A program made the translations under genes and the position numbers. 64,000 bases of DNA from UBA7672 sp965229115. GTDB lineage: Bacteria > Pseudomonadota > Alphaproteobacteria > Caulobacterales > Hyphomonadaceae. Of this stretch, positions 26,986 through 36,540 are shown piece after piece; position 1 is the stretch's first letter; each line of letters begins with the position of its first letter. The notes beneath the pieces were generated by a model. The model was not told where the DNA came from and ran no database searches. It saw only the letters and a list, made by a program, of their open reading frames with translations. Location: NCBI GenBank assembly GCA_965229115.1, contig CBDDIR010000003.1, positions 1,860,001-1,924,000 on the forward strand, given 5' to 3'.

Positions 26986-29900
26986 CTAAAGCAATCCACT
27001 CATATCCCGCAGCAGGCTCTTCACGCCCACCAGCCTTGCCGGCGCATCGACCCACGTGCCGCCCAGCACCAGCTTCATGTCCGGCCGCAGCTTCAGCACG
27101 TTCGGCCGTTTCTGCACATACGCAATCAGCTTCGCCCCATCGAGCGGCGAGTCCTGCCGGAACGCCAGCAGCGCGCCCTTCGGCCCCGCCGACACCTTCG
27201 CCACGCCCAGCCGCTTGCACAGGATCTTCACCGCCGTGATCTCAAGCAGCTGCTTGGTCTCATCGGGCAGCGGACCAAACCGGTCGATCAGCTCCGCCGC
27301 AAACGCCTCGCGCTCCTGATCCGTGCTCAGATCCGCAAGCCGCCGATACAGCGCCAGACGCGTCGCCAGATCCTCGACATAATGCTCCGGGATCAGCACC
27401 GCAGCGCCCACATCGATCTGCGGCGACCAGTCATCCGCCACCACATGCGTATCCAGCGTCTCGCCCGAACGCAGCGCCTTCACCGCATCCTCCAGCATCT
27501 GCTGATACAGCTCGACGCCAACCTCGCGGATATGCCCCGACTGTTCGTCGCCCAGCAGGTTGCCGCCACCGCGCATATCGAGATCGTGGCTCGCCAGCAT
27601 GAAGCCCGCGCCCAGGCTATCGAGCGACTGCAACACCTTCAGCCGCTTCGCCGCGCCATCGGTCAGCGCCTCTTCCTCTGGCGTCGTCAGATACGCATAC
27701 GCCCTTAACTTCGCCCGCCCGACACGCCCGCGCAGCTGATACAACTGCGCCAGACCAAACATGTCCGACCGGTGCACGATCAGCGTATTCGCCCGCGGAA
27801 TATCGAGCCCGGATTCTACAATTGTCGTCGCCAGCAGAACATCCGCCTGCCCGTCATAGAAGGCCGACATCGCGTCTTCCAGCTCGGTCGGCGTCATCTG
27901 GCCATGCGCCGTGATCGCCTTCACCTCCGGCACCTGCTCGCGCAGATACCGCTCCAGGAACGGCAGATCCGCCACCCTCGGCGCAACGAAGTAAGACTGC
28001 CCGCCACGATACCGCTCGCGCAATAGAGCTTCGCGTATCGTCACCGGATCGAACTCGACCACATACGTCCGCACCGCGAGCCTATCCACCGGCGGCGTGG
28101 CAATGATCGACAAATCGCGAATGCCCGTAAGCGCCATCTGCAGCGTGCGCGGGATCGGCGTCGCCGACAGCGTCAGCACGTGCACGTCCGCCTTCAGCTC
28201 CTTCAGCCGCTCCTTGTGCTTCACGCCAAAGCGCTGCTCTTCATCGACCACGATCATGCCCAGCCGCTTGAAGTCGATCGTCTTCGCCAGCAGCGCGTGC
28301 GTGCCCACCACCACATCGCACTCGCCATTGTTGATCTCTTCGCGCGTCTGGCTCGCTTCCTTGTTGGTCACAAAGCGCGACAAGTGCTTCACGCGCAGAG
28401 GCCATCCCGCAAACCGTTCCGCAAACGTCTGATAGTGCTGCCGCGCCAGCAGAGTCGTCGGCGCAATCACCGCCACCTGCAGCCCGCTCATCGCCACCAG
28501 GAACGCCGCCCGCAGGGCCACTTCCGTCTTGCCGAAGCCCACGTCGCCACAGATCAGGCGATCCATCGGCTTGCCCGACGTCAAATCCTTGACCACGTCT
28601 TCGATCGCCGAAAGCTGATCGTCCGTCTCTTCATACGGGAAGCGCGCAGAGAACTCGCGGAACACGCCATCGGCCGTATCCGTCTTCGGCGCGCGCTTCA
28701 TCTCGCGCTCTGCGGCGAGCCTGATCAGCTCGTCCGCCATGTCCATGATCTTCTTCTTGGCCCGCGCCTTGCGCGACTGCCATCCGCCCCCGCCCAGCTT
28801 GTCGAGCGCGCCCTCGCCGCTCTCTGCGCCGTAGCGCGAGATCAGCTCCACGTTCTCGACCGGCAGCAGGATCTTGTCGCCGCCCGCATATATCAGCTCG
28901 AGGCAATCATGCGGCGCCGCATTCACGGTCACCGTCTTCAGGCCATCATACCGCCCCACGCCATGCTCGACGTGCACGATGAGGTCGCCCGCAGACAGCG
29001 CAGCCGCCTCCGCAATCACCGCCGCCGATGACTTTCGCTTGCGCGGCCGCGCCAGCTTGTCGCCCAGCATGTCCTGCTCGGAGATGATGACCAGATCATC
29101 ATCCTCGAACCCCGTCTCGACCGCGATCTCGGCCACCGACACGACATTCTTCGCAGCTTCAGGCCACGACCCGATCGGCTTCGCGCCCGGAATGCCATGG
29201 TCTTCCAGAATGCCGACCAGACGGCTCGCCGACCCCTGGCTCCATGCCGCGACGATCACCCTCTTGCCCGCAGCCTGCCGCTCGCGGATGTGCCGAACCA
29301 CGGCATCAAACAGGTTTTGCCCCGGATCAGATCGCTCCAGCACGAACGACCGCCCCGGCTTAGCCCGGCTGATCAGCCCTTCGACCTGCCCACCCGAAAC
29401 CTCCGGCGCATTCTGCGTCGTGAACGTCACCGTCGCGCGCGCCGTCAGCGCCTCGCCCAGCTCCTTCGGCGTCAGATACAGCCGATCAGGCGGCAAGACG
29501 TGCTGCGTGATCCCGCCCGCCGAAGCCGCGGACTTCCGCACGTCATAATATTCCGCCGCCTGCGCCAGCCGCTCGCTCGCCGCCTCCGCCGCAGCCGGGT
29601 CCATCCCGATCAGCGCACTCGCGCCGATATAATCGAACAGCGTCTCCAGCTTCTCATAGAACAGCGGCAACCACTGCTCGACGCCCTGCCGGCGAATACG
29701 CTCCCGCGCCGCCTCATACGTCGGATCACCCCCAGGCGACCCAAACGCCGACAGGAAATTCTTCCGCAACAGCGACAGCGCATTGTCCGAGAAATCAATC
29801 TCGCTCACCGGCGCCAGCACGATCTCCTTCAGCGGAGACGTGGAGATCTGCGTCTCCGGATCGAAATACTTCGCCGCTTCCAGCTCATCGCCAAAGAAGT

Positions 29901-30453
29901 CGAGCCGCACAGGCTCCGGCATCCCCGCGGGGAAAATATCCACGATCCCGCCACGCATCGAATACTCGCCCGGCTCACGCACGGTCGAGGCGCGCGAATA
30001 TCCGTTGATGTCGAGATACCCGCGCACCCGCTCCTGCGGCACCGCATCGCCCACACGCGCCACGAACGCCGCAACACCCATGTGAGACCGCGGCGGCATC
30101 CGCTGCACCACAGCCGTCGACGTCGTCACCACCAGCATAGGCGGCGATCCCGCATTCCGACTCGCCAGCCGCGCCAAGGCCGCACAACGCAACGCCGCAA
30201 TCCCCGGCGAAGGGCTCACCCGGTCATAGGGAAGGCAATCCCAAGCCGGCAGGTTCACCACTTCCAGCAGAGGCGCAAAGAACCGCGCAGCCGCCACCGC
30301 CATGAAGGCATGCCGGTCATCCTGCGCGATATAAAGCGAAGTCCCGCCCCGCTTCTGCGCCGCCTCAGCCATCAGGCGAACATCCGCAATGAACGGCGTC
30401 TCAAAGACCCGAACCGGTTTCTTCTGGCTGGCGATCGAGTCCCAAACACGCAT
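26986..30453 (-). CDS. mfd: Transcription-repair coupling factor
   Basis: Mfd, the ATP-driven translocase that removes RNA polymerase stalled at DNA lesions and recruits UvrA; 1155 residues. The RecG-like motor has Walker A GDVGFGKTEVALRA, motif II DEEQRFGVKHKE and the SATPIPRTLQ motif. The UvrB-like N-terminal modules and the RNA-polymerase-interacting domain (DLIVHVEHGVGRYDGL) precede it. A TRCF C-terminal domain follows. I chose the ATG at 30453, which has GGCGGA upstream. The sdhE gene lies 121 bases upstream on the same strand. Confidence 0.97.
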   Translation of the reverse strand: MRVWDSIASQKKPVRVFETPFIADVRLMAEAAQKRGGTSLYIAQDDRHAFMAVAAARFFAPLLEVVNLPAWDCLPYDRVSPSPGIAALRCAALARLASRNAGSPPMLVVTTSTAVVQRMPPRSHMGVAAFVARVGDAVPQERVRGYLDINGYSRASTVREPGEYSMRGGIVDIFPAGMPEPVRLDFFGDELEAAKYFDPETQISTSPLKEIVLAPVSEIDFSDNALSLLRKNFLSAFGSPGGDPTYEAARERIRRQGVEQWLPLFYEKLETLFDYIGASALIGMDPAAAEAASERLAQAAEYYDVRKSAASAGGITQHVLPPDRLYLTPKELGEALTARATVTFTTQNAPEVSGGQVEGLISRAKPGRSFVLERSDPGQNLFDAVVRHIRERQAAGKRVIVAAWSQGSASRLVGILEDHGIPGAKPIGSWPEAAKNVVSVAEIAVETGFEDDDLVIISEQDMLGDKLARPRKRKSSAAVIAEAAALSAGDLIVHVEHGVGRYDGLKTVTVNAAPHDCLELIYAGGDKILLPVENVELISRYGAESGEGALDKLGGGGWQSRKARAKKKIMDMADELIRLAAEREMKRAPKTDTADGVFREFSARFPYEETDDQLSAIEDVVKDLTSGKPMDRLICGDVGFGKTEVALRAAFLVAMSGLQVAVIAPTTLLARQHYQTFAERFAGWPLRVKHLSRFVTNKEASQTREEINNGECDVVVGTHALLAKTIDFKRLGMIVVDEEQRFGVKHKERLKELKADVHVLTLSATPIPRTLQMALTGIRDLSIIATPPVDRLAVRTYVVEFDPVTIREALLRERYRGGQSYFVAPRVADLPFLERYLREQVPEVKAITAHGQMTPTELEDAMSAFYDGQADVLLATTIVESGLDIPRANTLIVHRSDMFGLAQLYQLRGRVGRAKLRAYAYLTTPEEEALTDGAAKRLKVLQSLDSLGAGFMLASHDLDMRGGGNLLGDEQSGHIREVGVELYQQMLEDAVKALRSGETLDTHVVADDWSPQIDVGAAVLIPEHYVEDLATRLALYRRLADLSTDQEREAFAAELIDRFGPLPDETKQLLEITAVKILCKRLGVAKVSAGPKGALLAFRQDSPLDGAKLIAYVQKRPNVLKLRPDMKLVLGGTWVDAPARLVGVKSLLRDMSGLL

Positions 30454-30574
30454 AGGAAGTCCGCCCAAAACCGCAAACAAACGAATAGATCGGCCGCCCG
30501 AACGCCTCGTTGAGCGTCAGGTCCGCCGTCAGTTCAGCCAATCCGCCAACGGTTCAGGAAACCGCCGGTACGAT

Positions 30575-30841
30575 CTATCTAGGCGCGGAATACCGGAATG
30601 AAAGCAGCAGGTCGAGCACTTCCGACCTCAGCTCAGCCGGCGGTTCCCCCCGCCCCATGATCCAGTCAAACGTATGCTGGTCCGGGATATCCAGAACCGC
30701 CTCAAACTGATCCAGCTGCCGCTCATCAAACGTCGCCAGATGGGCGTCCGTAAACTGCTGCATATAAAGGTCGAGCTCCCGGAATCCCCGCCGGTCCGCC
30801 CGAAACTTCAACTTCCGCCGCCGCGTCTCGATATCGCTCAT
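30575..30841 (-). CDS. sdhE: FAD assembly factor SdhE
   Basis: An 88-residue protein that helps attach FAD covalently to succinate dehydrogenase flavoprotein. The RGxxE motif appears in DRRGFRELDLYM, followed by the short helical-bundle core and YMQQF...FDERQLDQFE. A much longer in-frame reading exists upstream but consists of intergenic repeat DNA; the ATG at 30841 gives the family length. The recG/sdhE/mfd grouping is common in alphaproteobacteria. Confidence 0.93.
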   Translation of the reverse strand: MSDIETRRRKLKFRADRRGFRELDLYMQQFTDAHLATFDERQLDQFEAVLDIPDQHTFDWIMGRGEPPAELRSEVLDLLLSFRYSAPR

Positions 30842-31876
30842 GGCGGGGGTGTAGCGCAGAGGCGCGGCCCGGTCATTCCCAATGTCATTTCGCCTTTTGA
30901 GGGGTCTGAGGGGTGCATCGAAAATGCACCGCGCCCCGCGCACCACCGCCAGCGACTGCCTTCTTCCCCCGCAAAGCGGGGGAAGTGGATCGCGGCATAG
31001 CCGCGAGACGATGGGGGCGAGTCGCGAGCGAACTCCCTCAATCGTCATTCCTGCGAAAGCAGGAACCCAGGGGCCGCAAGCACTGCACCCTCGGCCCCTG
31101 GGTTCCGGCTCACGCGCTACGCGCGCGTCCGGAATGACGACGAGTTGGGGGATGGAGCGGTCCCAAACTGTAGGACAGCGAAAAACAACCGCGAACAATC
31201 TCAGCGCACTAGCGCGAAAGATTGTGGGACGGAGCCGCGCAGATTCTACGCCCCCCTGGGCCAGGGTTATTCTCTGACCCATGACACGACACAAACACGC
31301 GCAAACTGGGCTGGTAACCCCGTCGCCTCTCGATCACTGGATCGATGCGACGCTGCACGTGCTTGCGATGCTCGTGCTCCACGTCGCCTCAACCTTCCGG
31401 ATGAAAGCGCGCCGTAGCCCGGTGAATGCCACACCGACCATGCCGCTCGATCTGCCCAAAAGGACGACCGACACCCAATCCAAGGAAACAACACCAGCCG
31501 CGCAACACCGCAGCTCTCCCCTAAGCGCTCATGCTGAGCAGCGCAGCTTCGCTGCGCGTCCGTCGAAGCACGAGCGCGTGCTCACCACAGTGAGCCAAAC
31601 ACCCACCCCCTCCGTCTCGCACGCTACGCGTGCGATCCACCTCCCCCAGTGCTTCGCACTGATGGAGGCAAACCGCGCTCCAATGCGCGCGACGAAGGGG
31701 AATTGCCTCCACCACTCGAAGAGTGGGGGAGGTGGATTGCGCGCCCTTGCGCGCAAGACGGAGGGGGCGCCGCCCCACCTCTAGCGCCACACGGCGCCAA
31801 AACCCAACCCCGCCCCAACTCGCACCTGCGAGAACGCGGCTGCACGCCCGCACAAAACCGGCTACCATGTGCGCCA
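30842..31876. repeat. Intergenic repeat cluster between sdhE and recG
   Basis: About 1 kb of non-coding or barely coding DNA filled with hairpin-forming repeats. Four kinds of unit stand out. (a) 30963-31019, two hairpins separated by a GGGGGAAGTGGAT-like spacer. (b) 31043-31139, a large palindrome with outer arms CGTCATTCC/GGAATGACG and a perfect inner 15-bp arm (31062-31076 with 31092-31106). (c) 31528-31573, a CTCATGCTGAGC...CGTCGAAGCACGAG unit around a GCGCAGC hairpin. (d) 31604-31668 (inverted) and 31705-31770, again unit (a). They resemble dispersed proteobacterial REP-like elements. Confidence 0.8.
31281..31784 (+). CDS. Doubtful small protein upstream of recG
   Basis: An open frame of 167 codons in the repeat cluster. 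The first 45 residues look protein-like, with a possible membrane segment around LHVLAMLVLHVAS. From about residue 85 the frame is made of the hairpin repeats described for this region, so the C-terminal half is unlikely to be an evolved protein. No clear ribosome binding site is present. It may be a short real gene extended by repeat insertion, or chance. Confidence 0.25.
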   Translation: MTRHKHAQTGLVTPSPLDHWIDATLHVLAMLVLHVASTFRMKARRSPVNATPTMPLDLPKRTTDTQSKETTPAAQHRSSPLSAHAEQRSFAARPSKHERVLTTVSQTPTPSVSHATRAIHLPQCFALMEANRAPMRATKGNCLHHSKSGGGGLRALARKTEGAPPHL

Positions 31877-33952
31877 ATGCGCGACCCGGTCCTCTATCCC
31901 TTCTACAATGACCTATCGAGCCTTCCCGGCGTCGGCCCGAAATCGCGTCCGGTGCTCGCGCGCCTGATCGGCGGAGAAACCTGGCTCGACCTGCTCTTCC
32001 ATCTGCCGACCAGCTGGATCGACCGCCGCAACCGCGCCTCGATCGAAGCGCTGCAGATCGGCGAAGTCGCCACCGTCACCGCCACCGTCGACCAGCTCAC
32101 CTTGAGCCGAGGCAAGTGGCCCACCCGCGTCCGCCTCCGGGATGAAACCGGCTTCCTGACTCTCATCTATTTCCGCGCCAACAACCAATGGCTCGAACGC
32201 ACCTTCAAGGTCGGCGAAGACGTCATGGTCTCCGGCACGATCGACGACTATCAGGGCGGCCGCCAGATCACCCACCCCGATCATGTCATCAGCCCGGACA
32301 AGGACGACGAACTCCCCGAAGTCGAACCCGTCTATCCGATGACGGCGAACCTCACCGCGAAAGCCCTCCGCAAATACATCGCCGCAGCTTTGGAAGGCAT
32401 TCCCGATCTCGACGAGTGGATCGACCCCCACCTGATGAAGCGCAACAACTGGCCCGCATTCAAGCAGGCGCTGCTCCGCCTTCACCAGCCGAAAGTCTAT
32501 GACCCCGAAGGCTTCGAAGTCGCCCGCCAGCGCCTCGCCTACGACGAAGCCCTCGCCCGCGAGATGGCCATGGGTCAGGCAAGACTAGCGCGCGAACGCC
32601 GCTTCTCCCGCGCAATCCCCCGCGCCATCGGAGCCGAACGCAACATCATCGAAGCCTTGCCGTTCAAGCCCACCCGCGCCCAGCTCGACGCCTATTCCGA
32701 AATCGCCATCGACATGGGCCGCCCCGTCCCCATGCGGAGAATGATCCAGGGCGACGTCGGCTCCGGCAAAACCCTCGTAGCGGCTCTCGCTGCAGCCCAG
32801 GTCGCAGCCGACGGCGGCGTCACCGCCCTGATGTCCCCCACCGAAGTCCTCGCCCGCCAGCAAGCCGAAGCCATCGGCCGCTTCCTCGCGCCCATCGGCA
32901 TCAAGGTCGCCGCCCTCACCGGCCGCGACAAAGGCGCCGGCCGCGAAGCCATCCTCAACGATGTCCGCACCGGCAAGGTGCAAGTCCTCTCCGGCACGCA
33001 AGCCCTCTATCAATCCGACGTCGACCTCCCCGAGCTCTCCCTCGTCGTGATCGACGAGCAACACCGCTTCGGCGTTGCAGACCGCATGAAGTTGAACGCC
33101 AAGGGCGCCAGCCCCCATATGCTTGTGATGAGCGCAACGCCCATCCCTCGCACCATGGCTCTCGCCGTCCACGGCGACCTCGACATCTCTGTCATCCGCG
33201 AGAAGCCCGCCAATCGTCAGGAAGTAACCACCGCAGCCGTGCCCGACACGCGCATCGATGAAGTCATGGCCGCCGTCGCCCGTGCCGTCGATCGCGGCGA
33301 GCGCGCCTTCTGGATATGCCCCGCAGTCGACAGCGAAGACGCCGGCGATGCCTCCGCCGTCGCCCGCCGCGATGTCCTGGCCGGCATCGTCAACGCCCCC
33401 GTCGAAATGGTCCACGGCCGCATGCAGGCCCAAGATCGCGACGCAGCCCTAGACAAGCTCCGCACCGGCGAAGCCGGCGTGCTGGTCGCCACCACCGTCA
33501 TCGAAGTCGGCGTCGATGTTCCCGAGGCCACCATCATCGTTATCGAGCACGCCGAGAAGTTCGGCCTAGCCCAGCTCCACCAGCTCCGCGGCCGCGTTGG
33601 TCGCGGCGAGAAAGCCTCCAGCTGCCTGCTGCTCTATCAGGCCCCGCTCACCGAAGGCGGCAAGGAACGTCTCGACATCCTGCGCAAGACCACCGACGGC
33701 TTCGAGATCGCTGAAGCCGATTTCAAGCTGCGCGGCCCCGGCGACCTGCTCGGCCTGCGCCAGTCGGGCATGCCCACTTTCCGGGTGCTCAAAATCTCCG
33801 AAGACGCCAACCTCATCGAGACTGCCCGCACGGATGCGAAGTCCGTCCTCGCAGCCGACCCACGCCTCGAAGGCGCACGCGGCACGGCCGTCCGCCGCGT
33901 CCGCGATCTCTTCGCGCCGCGCCTGTCGTCCACGATTGCGGAGGGTGAATAG
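31877..33952 (+). CDS. recG: ATP-dependent DNA helicase RecG
   Basis: The branch-migrating helicase that remodels stalled forks and recombination intermediates; 691 residues. An N-terminal wedge/OB domain (SLPGVGPKSRPVLARLIGG) precedes the motor with Walker A GDVGSGKTLVA, motif II DEQHRFGVADRM, SATPIPRTM, and the C-terminal QLRGRVGRGE motif VI. The ATG at 31877 gives the normal family length; the longer in-frame reading upstream runs through hairpin repeats. Its stop touches the stop of the convergent DUF502 gene. Confidence 0.96.
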   Translation: MRDPVLYPFYNDLSSLPGVGPKSRPVLARLIGGETWLDLLFHLPTSWIDRRNRASIEALQIGEVATVTATVDQLTLSRGKWPTRVRLRDETGFLTLIYFRANNQWLERTFKVGEDVMVSGTIDDYQGGRQITHPDHVISPDKDDELPEVEPVYPMTANLTAKALRKYIAAALEGIPDLDEWIDPHLMKRNNWPAFKQALLRLHQPKVYDPEGFEVARQRLAYDEALAREMAMGQARLARERRFSRAIPRAIGAERNIIEALPFKPTRAQLDAYSEIAIDMGRPVPMRRMIQGDVGSGKTLVAALAAAQVAADGGVTALMSPTEVLARQQAEAIGRFLAPIGIKVAALTGRDKGAGREAILNDVRTGKVQVLSGTQALYQSDVDLPELSLVVIDEQHRFGVADRMKLNAKGASPHMLVMSATPIPRTMALAVHGDLDISVIREKPANRQEVTTAAVPDTRIDEVMAAVARAVDRGERAFWICPAVDSEDAGDASAVARRDVLAGIVNAPVEMVHGRMQAQDRDAALDKLRTGEAGVLVATTVIEVGVDVPEATIIVIEHAEKFGLAQLHQLRGRVGRGEKASSCLLLYQAPLTEGGKERLDILRKTTDGFEIAEADFKLRGPGDLLGLRQSGMPTFRVLKISEDANLIETARTDAKSVLAADPRLEGARGTAVRRVRDLFAPRLSSTIAEGE

Positions 33953-34624
33953 CTACTTGCCCGAAGCCTCAGGCGACTGCTCGTTCAGAATGCCGAACGA
34001 GATCACCAGCTTCGCAGCCTTCTCGACCGGCATTTCGAGTTTCTGCAACCTCTCGGGCGACACATATACCAGCTGCCCCATCGCCGGGTTCGGCGAAGCA
34101 GGCACCAGAACCGCAACCGCGTCCGGCACCGTCTTCAGGATTTCCGGATCCGGCGTCCGGCTGGTCACAAAGCCAATCACCCACAGCCCCTTGCCGGGAT
34201 ACTCGACCAGAACGGCTTCCTTGAAGGACGACGCATCGCTGGAAGCAAAAGTCTCGATCACCTGCTTCAGCACCGCATAGATCGACCGAACCAGCGGCAC
34301 CCGCGCCACCAGCCGCTCACCCGTCCGAAGCGCCCACCGTCCGATCAGGTTCGCGGCCAACGCGCCCAGAACAACCAGCGTCACCACGGCGACGACAATG
34401 CCGAGCCCCGGCAACGCAAAGTTGAGATAGGTTTCGGGGTTCAGCTGGCGCGGGATCAGCGGCTTGATGTGCATGTCCACAAAGGACACGAAGCTCCAGA
34501 TCAGCCAGATCGTGATCCCGATCGGCGCAGCCACCACCACGCCCGCAAAGAACCAGTTGCGCAGGGTCGTGAGCGGTCCGGTCTTCACCGGCGGCGTTGA
34601 CTGTGGCGGCATGCCTGTCGGCAT
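33953..34624 (-). CDS. DUF502 family membrane protein
   Basis: A 223-residue protein of the DUF502 family. Two membrane segments (about residues 20-45 and 70-95) are followed by a soluble domain containing ERLVARVPLVRSIYAVLKQV and LVEYPGKGLWVIGFVTS, both typical of the family. The function is not established. The ATG at 34624 has AGAGGA 6-7 bases upstream; a longer in-frame reading to 34693 lacks family support. It converges on recG with no bases between the stops. Confidence 0.9.
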   Translation of the reverse strand: MPTGMPPQSTPPVKTGPLTTLRNWFFAGVVVAAPIGITIWLIWSFVSFVDMHIKPLIPRQLNPETYLNFALPGLGIVVAVVTLVVLGALAANLIGRWALRTGERLVARVPLVRSIYAVLKQVIETFASSDASSFKEAVLVEYPGKGLWVIGFVTSRTPDPEILKTVPDAVAVLVPASPNPAMGQLVYVSPERLQKLEMPVEKAAKLVISFGILNEQSPEASGK

Positions 34625-34800
34625 CGGTAATCCTCTGTGGGCCTTCTCGCCTGATTCCAGTCGCGTGTGGCGTGAATAAGGTCGCTCGCCCATGCGGTTT
34701 CCTGCCTCGCCGGGCGATCGGGCGCCCTATGGCCGCCATAGACGCATCGGATCGTGGGCCTTATCCGTTCGGCTGAAACTGTGGGGCTCTGTCACCAGCC

Positions 34801-36012
34801 ATGTTCAAGGACCCGAAAATCCGCCGTATCCTGCTGATCGCAGGGGCGGCCGTGATCGTGGCGGGCATCGCCGTGTTCGTCCTCTTCCAGGACGCCCTCT
34901 TCCGCATGTCGATCACCCCCTCCGGCCGCTTCAGCGCTGAGGCCGCGCCAGCAAGGCTCGACTACGCCAAGAAGGAAAGCTGGGCCCTCCGCCCCGCCCA
35001 GCCGCCTCCGGGCGGGTGGGAGAAACCATGGGGCATCGACATCTTCTTCATCTCGCCGGTCAGCGCCTATTCAAACGCAGGCTGGAACGTGCCGACCGAT
35101 AACGCGGAGGCGCTCGAGCGCCTGAAAGAGAAGATCCTGCCCAATCACGCCGGCCCGTTCATACAGGCCGGTCCCGTCTATGCGCCGCTCTATCGCCAAG
35201 CCTCGCTTCACGCGGAGCTGAACGTAGGCGGCGAAGGCGATGGAGCCTTCGAGCTGGCTTACGATGACGTGCTCCGCGCGTTCGATGCCTACATGGCCAA
35301 CGACAACCGTCATCGCGGCGTGGTCCTCGCAGGCATCGGGCAAGGCGGGCTTTATGTTCAGCGCCTGCTCGCCGATCGCTTCCAGACCGACCCGCTGAAA
35401 AGCCGCCTCGCAGCCGCCTACGTGATCGACGCGGCTCTTCCCGCTGACTTTCCCGGCAAGGCCGTCAGCCAGCCGCTCTGCGCGCAGTACGATCAGATCC
35501 ATTGCATCGTCGGCTGGAAAACCATTCTCGCCGGCGAAGATGCCAACCGCTTCCGCGAGCAATCACCCATCTGGACCGCTGACTGGAAGATTGCGCCATC
35601 CAAAGGCAAAGCACTCGCCTGCGTGAACCCGCTGCGCTGGACGCTGGATGATGAACTGTCCGCCCGCGACGACCATCGCGGTGCAGCCCGTGCGAAGGAT
35701 GCGACTGATCTCGAACCGGCCATCATCGCAAAGGCTGTGACCGCGCGCTGCAACAACGGCGTGCTCGATGTCGAACGTCCCTCCGCACCGGAACTGCAAC
35801 CCGATGGCGGCGCGGGCGCGCAATACAAGACGCCTGAAATGAACCTGTTCTACGCCGATATCGTACCGAACCTGACCGGCCGCATGACTCACGAAACGGC
35901 CTGGCTCGACGACGGCAATGTAGGCAAGCCCGCCGAGCCGCTGCCCCCCGCAGTCGCATTCGAAGACGCACCGATCTATCGGCCCGGCGGCGAGCCCGAG
36001 CCTGTGCACTGA
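34801..36012 (+). CDS. DUF3089 family protein, apparent pseudo-hydrolase
   Basis: A 403-residue protein with one N-terminal membrane anchor (about residues 9-30) and an alpha/beta-hydrolase-like DUF3089 domain outside the cytoplasm (family segments DIFFISP, APLYRQA, YDDVLRAFDAYM). In this family the nucleophile elbow is GHSQG. Here it reads GIGQG (residues 178-182), so the catalytic serine is a glycine at position 180. The rest of the domain is intact, so it is not simply decaying; it may be a binding protein. It is divergent from DUF502 across 176 bases. Confidence 0.8.
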   Translation: MFKDPKIRRILLIAGAAVIVAGIAVFVLFQDALFRMSITPSGRFSAEAAPARLDYAKKESWALRPAQPPPGGWEKPWGIDIFFISPVSAYSNAGWNVPTDNAEALERLKEKILPNHAGPFIQAGPVYAPLYRQASLHAELNVGGEGDGAFELAYDDVLRAFDAYMANDNRHRGVVLAGIGQGGLYVQRLLADRFQTDPLKSRLAAAYVIDAALPADFPGKAVSQPLCAQYDQIHCIVGWKTILAGEDANRFREQSPIWTADWKIAPSKGKALACVNPLRWTLDDELSARDDHRGAARAKDATDLEPAIIAKAVTARCNNGVLDVERPSAPELQPDGGAGAQYKTPEMNLFYADIVPNLTGRMTHETAWLDDGNVGKPAEPLPPAVAFEDAPIYRPGGEPEPVH

Positions 36013-36024
36013 GGCAAATGAAAA

Positions 36025-36045
36025 GGGCGGCCCGTGGGGCCGCCC
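36025..36045 (-). terminator. Rho-independent terminator after the cyclophilin genes
   Basis: A perfect 9-bp stem (GGGCGGCCC/GGGCCGCCC) with a 3-base loop. On the minus strand it is followed by TTTTCATTT. It lies 24 bases past the ppiB stop, fitting the end of the cyclophilin transcript; it also lies 12 bases past the convergent DUF3089 stop and may serve both. Confidence 0.8.
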
Positions 36046-36069
36046 TGATCGGTTCGATTGTTCAGACGA

Positions 36070-36540
36070 TCAAACGTCCGCAGCGACTTTCGCCGAGATG
36101 ATCTTGCCCGGCTTGCTCGGCGGCTCGCCCTTCGGCAGCGCATCAACGGCTTCCATGCCGCTGATCACCTTGCCCCAGACGGTGTATTTCCGATCGAGGA
36201 AGGACGCGTCGTCCAGGCAGATGAAGAACTGGCTGTTGGCCGAGTTCGGATCGCTCGAGCGCGCCATCGAGCAGACGCCGCGCTGGTGGCTGACGTCGTT
36301 GAACTCGGCGCGCAGGTTCGACTTCTTCGAGCCGCCCATGCCGGTGCCGGTCGGATCGCCGCCCTGCGCCATGAAGCCGTCGATCACGCGGTGGAACACC
36401 ACGCCATCATAGAAACCCTCGCGCGCCAGTTCCTTGATACGCTCCACATGGCCCATGGCCTTGGACGGCAAAAGCTCGATCGTCACCGTTCCGGTGTCGA
36501 GGTTGAGGATCAGGGTGTTCTCTTTGTCAGCTGCGCTCAC
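36070..36540 (-). CDS. ppiB: Peptidyl-prolyl cis-trans isomerase, cyclophilin type (cytoplasmic)
   Basis: A 156-residue single-domain cyclophilin without a signal peptide. The catalytic arginine is in VVFHRVIDGFMAQGGDPTG, and the SQFFICLDDASFLDRKYTVWGKV segment completes the active site (Trp present). The start overlaps the stop of the exported cyclophilin gene as ATGA, so the two are probably co-translated. It lies next to the terminator hairpin. Confidence 0.93.
   Translation of the reverse strand: MSAADKENTLILNLDTGTVTIELLPSKAMGHVERIKELAREGFYDGVVFHRVIDGFMAQGGDPTGTGMGGSKKSNLRAEFNDVSHQRGVCSMARSSDPNSANSQFFICLDDASFLDRKYTVWGKVISGMEAVDALPKGEPPSKPGKIISAKVAADV

Noticed and set aside
30842..31294. 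In-frame N-terminal extension of sdhE to 31294.
   Set aside because: The extension consists of intergenic hairpin repeats; SdhE proteins are about 90 residues.
31649..31876. In-frame N-terminal extension of recG to 31649.
   Set aside because: It runs through repeat DNA and is unlike RecG; the start at 31877 gives the family length.
30842..31876. CRISPR array.
   Set aside because: The repeats are palindromic, differ in stem sequence, face both ways and have no regular spacing or spacers.
33940..33965. Terminator between recG and DUF502.
   Set aside because: The stop codons touch, with no room for a hairpin between them.
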